From contig JBNJEM010000014.1 of assembly GCA_051745935.1 (NCBI GenBank), positions 1 through 31,070 of the forward strand: a DNA stretch of 31,070 bases, written 5' to 3'. Position numbers and translations under genes: made by a program. Source of the stretch: JBNJEM01 sp051745935 (GTDB taxonomy: Bacteria > Planctomycetota > Planctomycetia > Pirellulales > Pirellulaceae). Shown piece after piece: positions 1 to 7,249 of this stretch (positions within the stretch are counted from its first letter, which is position 1; every line of letters starts with the position of its first letter). A model generated the notes under the pieces. It made no database searches. It saw only the letters and a list, made by a program, of their open reading frames with translations, and was not told the origin of the DNA.

Positions 1-45
1 GTGAGATCTTCAAACAACCGCAAAAAGACATTTATGCGCTGTAAA

Positions 46-110
46 AGACGGGCCTGGAGACCCGTCCTACGCCGTCTTTATGCAACAATAGGGTATATTA
101 CTCGGTTGCG
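46..110 (+). repeat. Dispersed palindromic repeat, GACGGGCCTGGAGACCCGTC type, copy 1
   Basis: The core GACGGGCCTGGAGACCCGTC is self-complementary at its ends (GACGGG/CCCGTC). The same core recurs at 2462-2486 and, inverted, at 2342-2366. The similarity to the 2462 copy extends beyond the core through a TTATGCAAC...GGGT.TATTAC stretch, so the repeat is about 65 bp and not just a hairpin. It lies about 100 bp upstream of pyrD. Whether it affects pyrD expression cannot be told. Confidence 0.75.
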
Positions 111-214
111 TCTTGTCGGTGTTGAACCTGGGAGCGCGGGGACCGAACGGACCAACGGGGCCGCGTGGGGTGCGGCCCGACCATGAACCAGCGAGGGGAC
201 AGCAAGTGCCGGCA

Positions 215-1321
215 ATGTATCGATCACTGGTTCGTCCACTTCTGTTTCGATGTGATGCCGAAACGGTTCACAATGGGGCGATCCGTTTCAGTGAAATCGT
301 CGGCTCCGTCCCGCCGCTGCGAGCGGCAGTGGCTCGTTGGTACGGGGTCTTGGACGAGCGGTTGAGGAGCAACGTGGCGGGCGTTTCTTTTCCGAACCCG
401 ATCGGACTGGCAGCCGGGTACGACAAGAGTGGAAAAGCGATCCGCATGATGGCGGCACTCGGCTTCGGTTTCGTGGAGGTCGGATCGGTGTCCGCGGACC
501 CTTCCGAGGGGAACCCGCGGCCGCGATTGTGGCGGCTGCCGCTCGACCGGGCGATTTGCGTGCACTATGGGCTGCCCAACGACGGCGCCGAAGCCATTGC
601 CCGGCGGCTGGCGGGACAAAGCGTTCCCGTGCCGCTCGGCATCAATATCGTGAAGACGAACCGGGGCCCCAATGCCCCGCCGGATCGGGAGGATGCCGTT
701 CTGGAGGACTACGTCCGATCCGTTTCCAAACTGAAGAGCCGAGCGGACTACCTGAACCTCAATCTCAGTTGTCCAAACACTGAAATGGGCCGGGACTTTT
801 TCGCCACTGCAGGCAACATCGCGCGGCTACTCACGGCCCTCGGCGATCTGGACCTTGCCTGTCCGCTCTTTTTGAAAGTGTCGCCGGTTGGCGGCATCGC
901 CACGATCGACCGATTGCTGGAGGAGGTCGACCCGTTTTCGTTCGTCTCCGGATTCATGTTCAACTTGCCGCCCGGAAAGCCGGAACAGCTGGCGACCCCC
1001 CGGTCGGTATGGGAGTCCATGCCGGGAGCCGTATCCGGCGCGCCGTCGCGCGCGGTGCTCGATCGATCCTTGCGTGAATTGTATCAGCGCATGGATCGGT
1101 CGCGCTACCGAATCATGGCCTCCGGCGGTGTCTTTTCGGCCGAGGACGCGTATGAAAAGATTCGTTTCGGCGCTTCGCTCGTTCAACTCATGACCGGTCT
1201 GACCTACGAGGGCCCCGCGCTTGTTGCCCGCATCAACCGCGGTCTCCGCCAACTGCTGGAACGCGATGGCTTTGACAACATCGCCGACGCCGTGGGAACG
1301 GCGGCTTCTGACCACGGATAA
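215..1321 (+). CDS. pyrD: Dihydroorotate dehydrogenase, class 2-like (quinone type)
   Basis: This enzyme oxidises dihydroorotate to orotate in pyrimidine synthesis. Class 2 members are membrane-associated and pass electrons to quinone. The 368-residue product begins with a class 2-type N-terminal helix region (RPLLFRCDAETVHN), followed by GLAAGYDKSGK, the GFVEVGSVS strand, GNPRPRLWRLP, a G-PNDGAEA segment, PLGINI and the ASGGVFSAEDAYEKI phosphate-binding end of the FMN barrel. The active-site loop reads NLSCPNT, with Cys186 where class 2 enzymes normally have Ser; Cys is the class 1 residue. Start: ATG at 215 begins MYRSLVRPLL, the expected N-terminus. A GTG at 206, seven bases after GAGGGG (193-198), is an alternative. 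The open frame extends upstream to 113, but that part is low-complexity and not family-like. The gene stands alone and converges on the toxin-antitoxin pair. Confidence 0.93.
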   Translation: MYRSLVRPLLFRCDAETVHNGAIRFSEIVGSVPPLRAAVARWYGVLDERLRSNVAGVSFPNPIGLAAGYDKSGKAIRMMAALGFGFVEVGSVSADPSEGNPRPRLWRLPLDRAICVHYGLPNDGAEAIARRLAGQSVPVPLGINIVKTNRGPNAPPDREDAVLEDYVRSVSKLKSRADYLNLNLSCPNTEMGRDFFATAGNIARLLTALGDLDLACPLFLKVSPVGGIATIDRLLEEVDPFSFVSGFMFNLPPGKPEQLATPRSVWESMPGAVSGAPSRAVLDRSLRELYQRMDRSRYRIMASGGVFSAEDAYEKIRFGASLVQLMTGLTYEGPALVARINRGLRQLLERDGFDNIADAVGTAASDHG

Positions 1322-1503
1322 AGGAGAACATTGGGGAACAGGTGCGTCATGCTGAACGGCCAGACGGGCCAGGTTGACGATGGTTTTCCAGCGTCTGTCA
1401 GCCGTTCTAGATTCGCGTGTTCAAATCCGTCGCTTTGAACAAACGCTAATAGCGAGTCGGCTTCATCTGCCCGCTTGCGAGTTCCGCCCATGGTCCAACT
1501 CAT
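1204..1503 (-). CDS. Possible small third gene of the toxin-antitoxin operon (doubtful)
   Basis: A 99-codon frame starts with ATG at 1503-1501, overlapping the toxin stop TGA (1505-1503) as TGATG, a typical coupling arrangement. It begins MSWTMGGTRKRADEADSLLA. The last 118 bases run antisense to the 3' end of pyrD, and that part has a shadow-like composition (Ser/Arg/Pro-rich). I recognise no family. The overlap could be chance, because the frame is not otherwise supported. If real, only the first 55-60 residues would lie outside pyrD. Confidence 0.2.
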   Translation of the reverse strand: MSWTMGGTRKRADEADSLLAFVQSDGFEHANLERLTDAGKPSSTWPVWPFSMTHLFPNVLLYPWSEAAVPTASAMLSKPSRSSSWRRPRLMRATSAGPS

Positions 1504-2018
1504 CACTGGGATCCAATCACGATCTTTCGCACGTCTTTCAACAGCAACATCCAATGCAGCTCATCTACTGGCGAGGGTTCAAAGCCGAATCTTTCATGGA
1601 ACGCCTTTGCTTGTGCGTCCGTCGCATGCACGATCACGGCGCGCAGGCCACCGATGTCAGCGGCTTGCAAGGTCCGCCGCAGGGCATCCTTCAGGAGCCC
1701 TTTGCCGATACCTTGTCCCTGCTCGGTGACGTCCACGGCCAGTCTCGCCAAGAGCATGATGGGAATCGGATGCCGGGCCAGCCCCTTGCGGACCCTCGGC
1801 GAAGCAGTTTCATGCTCGACGCCACCAAACGCCAGCGAGTAGTAACCGACGACTCGTTTGCCCCGGCACGCGACGTAGGTTCGCGCCGCCCCTGACTCCT
1901 GGTTACTCCAGGCGAACCGTGTCAGGTACTCGTTCAACGGCGGACTACCGCAATCGAACTCGTCGCATTTATGACCCCGCTTGAGCGGAACCGGCGCTTC
2001 CAATGCCGCACTACTCAT
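1503..2018 (-). CDS. GNAT acetyltransferase toxin of a DUF1778-GNAT toxin-antitoxin pair
   Basis: Toxins of this type (TacT/AtaT-like) acetylate the amino group of charged aminoacyl-tRNAs and block translation until neutralised by the partner antitoxin. The 171-residue product has the GNAT layout: a FDCG-PLNEYL N-terminus common to these toxins, the VVGYYSLA beta strands, and the acetyl-CoA loop LARLAVD-TEQGQGIGKGLL (residues 91-109). The end reads AKAFHERFGFEPSP. In TacT-like toxins a Tyr usually occupies the position of His141 here (FY..FGF) and is important for activity, so this copy may be altered or inactive. The start ATG at 2018 overlaps the antitoxin stop by 8 bp (ATGAGTAG), supporting one operon and excluding the longer frame that opens at 2180. 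Confidence 0.88.
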   Translation of the reverse strand: MSSAALEAPVPLKRGHKCDEFDCGSPPLNEYLTRFAWSNQESGAARTYVACRGKRVVGYYSLAFGGVEHETASPRVRKGLARHPIPIMLLARLAVDVTEQGQGIGKGLLKDALRRTLQAADIGGLRAVIVHATDAQAKAFHERFGFEPSPVDELHWMLLLKDVRKIVIGSQ

Positions 2019-2292
2019 CGAAAACACCTGGATTAGTGAGCAACTCCCGCAAAGCAGGAACGTCCTTCGGTGGTGCGTCGAGAGCTTTGCAAAACTCTGC
2101 CCACTGCTTGTCCGGCAACCGGAATTGACTCTGGTCGGCCAGGACCGCCTGCGCTTCGGCATAGGCCCTTTGCAGCACAAAGCTGCTCACCGTGGTGTTC
2201 AGTCGTACCGCCGCTTTCGTGATGACGTCTTTCTCGTGTTCGCTAACGCGAATGTTCAACCGGGTTGGCTTGTTCCCGCTCGTTGTCGGCAT
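2011..2292 (-). CDS. DUF1778 (ribbon-helix-helix) antitoxin
   Basis: This 93-residue protein has a ribbon-helix-helix DNA-binding N-terminus (TRLNIRVSEHEKDVITKAA, then LNTTVSSFVLQRA). The acidic, proline-containing C-terminal tail (LDAPPKDVPALRELLTNPGVF) would wrap the toxin. Members bind and neutralise the GNAT toxin encoded next to them and repress their own promoter. The start at 2292 is fixed by GGAGAGG five bases upstream (2298-2304). The longer frame to 2331 lacks such a site. The gene precedes and overlaps its toxin by 8 bp, the usual antitoxin-first order. Confidence 0.9.
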   Translation of the reverse strand: MPTTSGNKPTRLNIRVSEHEKDVITKAAVRLNTTVSSFVLQRAYAEAQAVLADQSQFRLPDKQWAEFCKALDAPPKDVPALRELLTNPGVFDE

Positions 2293-2679
2293 GGTTTCCT
2301 CTCCGCTGGTCAGTCTACCCCAACGTTGCAAAAAGGAATGCGTAGGACGGGTCTCCAGGCCCGTCTATCACAGTGGAAAATGGTCATCTTGCGGATGTTT
2401 GCAGACTTCACGTTTCGTGAACTTTGCAGACAGTGAATCAAAGTCGGTTTCGCACGCCAACAGACGGGCCTGGAGACCCGTCCTACTTCAATCGTTATGC
2501 AACTGCAGGGTCTATTACGCGCGTGTCCACATTGTATTCACAGCGTCACGCAAAGGCAATTGGGCTAGGTAGGCACATCCGTCACATCCGATGTCGCCGC
2601 CACCAAAGGACGTAGACTGTCTGAGCTTGGGCACAAACTGCTCCGTGACCGTTGGATTCTTGGCCACGTTGGGGTTTTC
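2293..2679. repeat. Intergenic inverted-repeat element (25-bp perfect arms at 2342-2366 and 2462-2486)
   Basis: No gene is evident. The arms GTAGGACGGGTCTCCAGGCC... (2342-2366) and its exact reverse complement (2462-2486) are 25 bp long and separated by 95 bp. Each arm is also a small palindrome (GACGGG/CCCGTC). A further hairpin, TTCACG TTT CGTGAA, sits inside at 2407-2421. Similarity to the copy at 46-110 continues beyond the arms on the outer sides. The element lies just upstream of the antitoxin gene and could influence its transcription, but I see no clear promoter. Confidence 0.75.
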
Positions 2680-2986
2680 CTTCGTCATTCATGATTCCTT
2701 GCTCGATATTCAATATGCAATTCCCTTTCCAGCCGCCGTCCGCGTCCCCCGTGCGCTCATTGCCCACGCGCCATTGCGTCCCTAAAAGGACGAGCGCGTT
2801 TTACAGCCCGTAACAAAACCGAGCTGTTGCCTCCAAAGCCCCTTGGTTTACGGGAAATCGGCATGGTTTTGTTATGGGTTCTTAGGCTGCCAAGCCCTCA
2901 ACGTTCACGGACATTTTTGGAATCGCAGAGAGCACGGAGAGAATATCGAATATCGAATATCGAGCAAGGAATTTCGAATGATGAAG
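2680..2986. repeat. Facing pair of short dispersed repeats (AATATCGAGCAAGGAAT type)
   Basis: Positions 2680-2716 (minus orientation) and 2949-2986 (plus orientation) share AATATCGAGCAAGGAAT..TGAATGA.GAAG with few mismatches. They face each other across about 230 bp. The second copy is preceded by three tandem GAATATC units (2941-2957). In translation this motif gives SNIEQGxxNDE-like peptides, which I associate with spurious intergenic ORFs in planctomycetes and relatives (recollection, not searched). The interval between the two copies holds the 75-bp palindromic element at 2802-2877. Confidence 0.65.
2802..2877 (-). repeat. 75-bp palindromic element, copy E
   Basis: Read on the minus strand, the element starts CCATAACAAAACC and ends GGTTTTGTTACGGGCTGTA, so its ends are near-perfect inverted repeats. 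The middle contains CCAAGGGGCTTTGG. It aligns along its whole length with the copies at 16906, 20727, 24102, 24307 and 27391. The frame CAT AAC AAA ACC is open throughout (HNKT...GFGG...LLRAV). No gene overlaps this copy. Confidence 0.85.
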
Positions 2987-3423
2987 TTAGGCGGAACATT
3001 GATCAACACGGGTGAACCATGATGTTTCTCAAGCCTGTGTCCTCCGTGGTTGAAGCAGACCCCGCCGTTGCAGAACACACGGGCGGAAGAGCCCGTTCAA
3101 CGTTGCCCGTCGAAGAGCGTGTACCGCCATGAAATGCGACACATTCGGGAGAACGAACAAGACTTTTCTCATCGCCGAGCCGAGGAGAAAATTGCTGGAA
3201 ACCTTGCATCGGCAAGGCTTGCCACAAACTGTGAGCAAATTATCTGAATACGCGGCATCGATTTAATACTGGAGTATGCGCCAGTACAATCCAACCTTCA
3301 CTCCTTGGCATGCAGCCGACGACGTTATACACCCGGTTGGGGCTTTGCTATTTTGTGTCCGTGTTTATTATTCTCTCCGGCGCGATGTTTCGAATCGTCA
3401 AGTTCTGGCGAGTCGAAGGCAAA
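2987..3423. other. Intergenic region without a convincing gene
   Basis: Several short frames of 60-75 codons exist on both strands, but none looks like a protein family and they overlap one another. Small hairpins are visible: CGGGC GGAAGA GCCCG near 3080, and ACTGG AGTATGCG CCAGT near 3270. The region lies downstream of the minus-strand metallopeptidase gene. I see no T-rich terminator. Confidence 0.5.
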
Positions 3424-4878
3424 TTAGGTGTCTTTAACATGCTGGAGCGTCACCACGATACTTCCCTCGTTGTGGTGTAATTGTGTCCAGTCATCCCGGC
3501 ATCGCAGGTAGAGCCGGCCGCTGCTTGGCGCTTCGAAACTCGCTTTATCGCCAATGCCGAACGGTTTGGTCAATTGATAATCTTTCATCACGACGCCTTC
3601 CATGCGGCCACGGCCGCCTGGATGTCCCGACGCGTTCGTGGCGGGTTGTCGAGGATGCGTTTTCCAGGATCCCCGCGTTTCAACCTGATAAGATTGGCCC
3701 CGCCTCACGTACAACCCCGATGCCTGGTAGCCTCGGGCCGCTTTGATTCGAGCCCGCGGTGAATGACCGTCCCGCGCGCAGCGAAAGCGTCTGTCCCACT
3801 CCCAATGGCACAGATCGACCCGATACCCCGGCTCGAAACGCCGAAAGGTGAATTCATATTCAAACGACAGCTGGTCCATGATCGGACCAAAGAGAGCGTC
3901 GAACGCATCCCGCCGATCGGCCAGATAGCTCTGGCCCAGTGACTGGAACCGGTCTCGGTAGTTCGGGTTGTGATAAAGCAGATGGCATGCCAGCCAACAC
4001 CAAGCATACTCCCGTTTCAACCTGTCCAATTCGCGAGCATCCCCTTGGTTCCAGTTATCAATGGAGAGAAACGCGGCCTTGTTTTGGCGGCCCTTCATTT
4101 TCTTGACCAGCGAATCACAGAGTCCGCGCGAAATGTTGCGACCCTTGACAACTTTGGCGATTGGTTTTGGAGAGTGACTGGCCAAATCCGAAAGCATCTC
4201 TCGAGGGCAATGCAATCCCCCTTGCGTCTCTTCATTGTATGCAAAAACCTGAGCAATGCCTTCACGATACCAGACGGGGCCGGTCACTCCAAACATCAAG
4301 GCACAGTAAGCATGAACGACTTCGTGTTCCGCTGCCCCTTGTTGCGATGTCGCCAGAACGGTGACCTTCCGCTTGGTTCGGATCCCCGCGCCCGTTGAAT
4401 CAACGAGCGTGACGCCGCCGATTCGGTCGACGATCAGGCGGGCCATGGGATGGGGCAAGGCGTCATGCGGCCAGTTATCAAGATCGTCCACGACAAAGCA
4501 TTCTATCCGCCCTCGTGTCGGACGCTGCCAATAGTCGGAGACTTCAGCCAGTGTTTCCTCCAACCGTTCAAGCAACTTGTTGGTCCTGGCGGGCGACAGA
4601 TCCGTGTGGAGCACGAAATGCGAGGAACGTTCAACGTGAGGGGACTCACCGCGCCGGTCCGGTTCTGTCGCGTGGAGCGTCATGGCCCAACCAGTCAGCG
4701 TGAGCATCACGGCGACCGTCCATACACCACGCGCATGGACGCGCAAACAGGGTTCTGCTCGATAACTCATGTGAGTCTTGTTCCAGTGCATCAAGGCGCG
4801 AATTGGCACAACCTGACCACCGCACGAAGCCGTGGCGGTTGAGGTGAGGGGGGAACGCCCCGTCCTTGAGATAAGCAT
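3424..4878 (-). CDS. Secreted HExxH metallopeptidase-like protein with PA-IL/LecA-like C-terminal domain
   Basis: A 484-residue product counted from ATG 4878. The hydrophobic stretch VWTVAVMLTLTGWAMTLHA is a signal peptide. The catalytic part has HEVVHAY at residues 185-191 (His codon at 4326-4324), followed by GPVWYREGIAQVFAY, where the Glu is the likely third zinc ligand. This is the gluzincin pattern of DUF1570-like planctomycete proteins. From about residue 382 to the end, ASGLYVRRGQSYQVETRGSW, a PGGRGRMEGVV segment and SGRLYLRCRDDW match the PA-IL/LecA-like galactose-binding fold seen fused to planctomycete exoenzymes. Expected role: a periplasmic or extracellular protease held on sugar-bearing surfaces. 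Start: ATG 4878 has GAGG seven bases upstream. ATG 4770 (MSYRAEP) gives a more usual signal peptide but lacks a ribosome site. The gene stands alone. Confidence 0.8.
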   Translation of the reverse strand: MLISRTGRSPLTSTATASCGGQVVPIRALMHWNKTHMSYRAEPCLRVHARGVWTVAVMLTLTGWAMTLHATEPDRRGESPHVERSSHFVLHTDLSPARTNKLLERLEETLAEVSDYWQRPTRGRIECFVVDDLDNWPHDALPHPMARLIVDRIGGVTLVDSTGAGIRTKRKVTVLATSQQGAAEHEVVHAYCALMFGVTGPVWYREGIAQVFAYNEETQGGLHCPREMLSDLASHSPKPIAKVVKGRNISRGLCDSLVKKMKGRQNKAAFLSIDNWNQGDARELDRLKREYAWCWLACHLLYHNPNYRDRFQSLGQSYLADRRDAFDALFGPIMDQLSFEYEFTFRRFEPGYRVDLCHWEWDRRFRCARDGHSPRARIKAARGYQASGLYVRRGQSYQVETRGSWKTHPRQPATNASGHPGGRGRMEGVVMKDYQLTKPFGIGDKASFEAPSSGRLYLRCRDDWTQLHHNEGSIVVTLQHVKDT

Positions 4879-5403
4879 GCGACGCCTCGCAAGGCAGCTC
4901 TCATCCGTCTGTCATGCGCGACGCCACCGAAGAGGTGACTTTACGGCGACTGCACTTCGTATTTCCCTTCCAATCGCGTTGGATCTGCACGTTTCGAAAA
5001 GAAAATGAAACGGCAAGCCAAACTAGTTTTACCGGAACGCGGTAGCACGGCCCCGGAACCTGCTTGGCACTGCATCATGCATCTCACCCGGTCCAGAAAG
5101 AGTACCTACTAACTGCTCGGACAATAACACCCATCGCACAAGGAATGTTCCGGTATAACTGGGACCCACGCCAGAGCGAATCGCCCGGACCGCTTGGCCC
5201 ATCGAAACACCCGATGCGACAGCGATATAACCCTCATCGTATTCTCTGCCTGCATTTTCTCTACCTGCATTGTACCCGCTCTCGGCGAGATTGCAATCGT
5301 GTGTGTTGTGCGGGAACGCGGAGGGAGCAATGGGGAGGCGGGGGTGAAGCGATTCGACAGGAACATTCTGGGACCGGAAATTCGGTGACTCCTGGAGGCT
5401 TTC

Positions 5404-5493
5404 TTCTCTCATTTTTTTCTTGGGTCTGGGAGTCGCGCGGGCCGTTGGCTCCAAGCGAGGGGGCTTCGCGGAAAATGAAATGGCATCGGATTG
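5404..5493 (+). repeat. Dispersed repeat, TTCTTGGGTCTGGGA type, copy 1
   Basis: The sequence CATTTTTTTCTTGGGTCTGG through ATGGCATCGGATTG aligns with 29073-29172 in the same order: TTCTTGGGTCTGGGA, then GC.CGG.CCGTTG, GCGGAGGGGG/GCGAGGGGGC, and ATGGYATCRGATTG. It is a diverged copy, with roughly three of four bases the same by eye. No coding function is seen. Confidence 0.6.
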
Positions 5494-5678
5494 CAATAGC
5501 GAGCATCGCTGCTCCTCAAACACCCTTGGAACAGGTCGGAATTCGAGACGTTGCCGGGCGGGCCCTGGAGAAGCTCGGACCATCGGTTCAAGCCCGTGCG
5601 TGGCCACCTTTCAATCGTGCCGCTCGCGGAACAAAACGGGATAACAGACAGCCACCGCTCAGCGCCCAATCTTTATGC

Positions 5679-5778
5679 TACCGGTCGCGGATGACTTTGT
5701 CCGCCGCGAGTCCGACCAACGGGAGGACGGCTTGCGTGGGGCAGCTTTCCATCCGGACAAATCCGACCGCCTGAAATA
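5679..5778 (-). repeat. 100-bp 3'-gene-associated repeat, copy 1
   Basis: The reverse complement of 22155-22254 matches this segment at 94 of 100 positions without gaps, by hand count. On the coding strand of the upstream gene it begins about 60 bases after the stop of the isoaspartyl methyltransferase gene. The other copy begins 6 bases after the stop of the DUF1080 gene. Both copies therefore have the same orientation relative to the preceding gene. Confidence 0.9.
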
Positions 5779-5840
5779 CAGCTCAATCGAGGCATCTCGC
5801 GCGGCGCGGGTAACTGCCGTGATGGAGTGAAGGAGCCGAG

Positions 5841-7151
5841 TTATTCCTTTACCGATCCCTGGCGGCTTTCGGGGTTCCCGCTAGCGGGCTCCACATACTG
5901 GTCCGGCGGGTCGGAAGATTTCCCGATGCCGCGAATCCGGAGCTGGTCAATCATGACCTGTCCCCTCGCGCCAAACATGCCGATAGCGACGGTTCCTAGA
6001 CGGGTGCCAGCCGGCACGGGGATTTCCAGGGTTTGCTCCAGCCACGACCGGTGCCGTGCCCATGGGCCCATGACGGCGTTTTCGATTGTACTGCGATTCT
6101 CGTCATAAAAGGAGATTTCAATACGCGGCAGTACATCCTTTCTGGCCGCCTCGTTCATATGGGGTGCCCGGACCCAGACCGAGATTTCAACGGCTTTTAA
6201 CTTTCGGCCGTCGACTCCGAAAGCCTGAACGGCATGGCATTTTTTCCCCAGCACGCGATTGCTCAACAGGAGTACATGCTCACCTTCAGGCGCCGAAGGC
6301 TCGGGGGTTACTTTGGCTTGGCGTACGTAAAACCAGCCCTTGGGCTCACCCCCGTCCGATTTCTGTTCGAAGCCGCCATTAACAATCTCCGGCCATCCTG
6401 GGTTCCCTTTTTGGGTCCTCAATTGTTCGGCTTGACCCGTCATCGGAACAAAGAATGTCGCTTCGAGCCGTTCCTTTTCCAGGGCTCCATTGTTCTTGCG
6501 AAACAGATATAGACTCTGCTGAAAGCGTTCTCCGAGCGGCACGATCAGCCGACCACCTTCTCGCAGCTGGTCGACCAATGCCGGGGGCACTTTTTCGGGC
6601 GAGCACGTCACGATTACCTTATCGAATGGCGCATGCTCCGGCCAGCCTTGATAGCCATCGCCAATCTTCGTGTGCACATTGTCATATCGCAACTGCCTAA
6701 TGACGCGAGCAGCTCGGTTTCCCAACGGCTCCACGATCTCGATCGAATAGACCTGGTCCACGATCCGACTCAGAACCGAGGCCTGATATCCACTGCCCGT
6801 CCCGATTTCCAGCACCTTGTCGGTCGGCTGGGGATCAAGCTGCTCGGTCATATACGCGACCACATAGGGCGAGGTAATGGTTTGTCCATGGCCGATCGGC
6901 AATGCGGCGTCGCGGTAGGCAAATTCCCTTTGATTTCGCGGCACGAACAAATGCCGCGGGACTTTACTCATCGCACGAAGGACCCGCCGGTCGCGTATGC
7001 CCCGCCCCTTCAACTGCGTTTCCACCATCCGGCGGCGCATAAGATCGAACGCTCTCATGCGTTGGGCTGCGATATCGCCGGCAATCCCTCCCCAGACAAT
7101 GACCATTAGGATGGCGAAGGACCGCGTTATCGCGAAAGGCAAGTGAGACAC
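5841..7151 (-). CDS. pcm: Exported protein-L-isoaspartate O-methyltransferase with CBM-like C-terminal domain
   Basis: Pcm uses S-adenosylmethionine to methylate L-isoaspartyl residues in damaged proteins, starting their repair. The 436-residue product has a methyltransferase core at residues 35-245: VPRHLFVP, LPIGHGQTIT-PYVVAYM, SAM motif VLEIGTGSGYQA (113-124), EGGRLIVPLG. Two features are unusual. A signal peptide (SFAILMVIVWGGIAGDIAAQ, residues 11-30) predicts export. Residues 251-420 form an extra beta-sandwich-like domain with NGGFE...PKGW, VWVRAP and GMFGARGQVMIDQLRI, resembling CBM4/9 or galactose-binding-like modules. Start: GTG at 7151, seven bases after AGGAG; an internal ATG would lose the signal peptide. 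The next gene upstream (7250-8002) is on the same strand, 98 bp away, and may be co-transcribed. Confidence 0.88.
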   Translation of the reverse strand: MSHLPFAITRSFAILMVIVWGGIAGDIAAQRMRAFDLMRRRMVETQLKGRGIRDRRVLRAMSKVPRHLFVPRNQREFAYRDAALPIGHGQTITSPYVVAYMTEQLDPQPTDKVLEIGTGSGYQASVLSRIVDQVYSIEIVEPLGNRAARVIRQLRYDNVHTKIGDGYQGWPEHAPFDKVIVTCSPEKVPPALVDQLREGGRLIVPLGERFQQSLYLFRKNNGALEKERLEATFFVPMTGQAEQLRTQKGNPGWPEIVNGGFEQKSDGGEPKGWFYVRQAKVTPEPSAPEGEHVLLLSNRVLGKKCHAVQAFGVDGRKLKAVEISVWVRAPHMNEAARKDVLPRIEISFYDENRSTIENAVMGPWARHRSWLEQTLEIPVPAGTRLGTVAIGMFGARGQVMIDQLRIRGIGKSSDPPDQYVEPASGNPESRQGSVKE

Positions 7152-7249
7152 GAGTGAACTCCTGATGGCGGGATGAATGTCAGGCTTTCAGTCTACTTAT
7201 CATGCCGGGCGCATGCAACGGAATCCCGCCTTGCCTTTCAACGAACGTG

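Larger units (their letters stand above)
4879..5840. other. Long intergenic region with two dispersed repeats
   Basis: About 960 bases without a convincing gene. Open frames of 80-236 codons on both strands overlap each other, are rich in Arg/Ser/Pro and carry no recognisable motif. The region contains the repeat at 5404-5493 (shared with 29073) and the 100-bp repeat at 5679-5778 (shared with 22155-22254). A promoter for the metallopeptidase gene is probably near 4900, but I cannot point to clear -35/-10 boxes. Confidence 0.5.

Noticed and set aside
5064..5774. Plus-strand frame of 236 codons
   Set aside because: It crosses two dispersed repeats, overlaps opposing frames of similar length and shows no motif. 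It is treated as intergenic.
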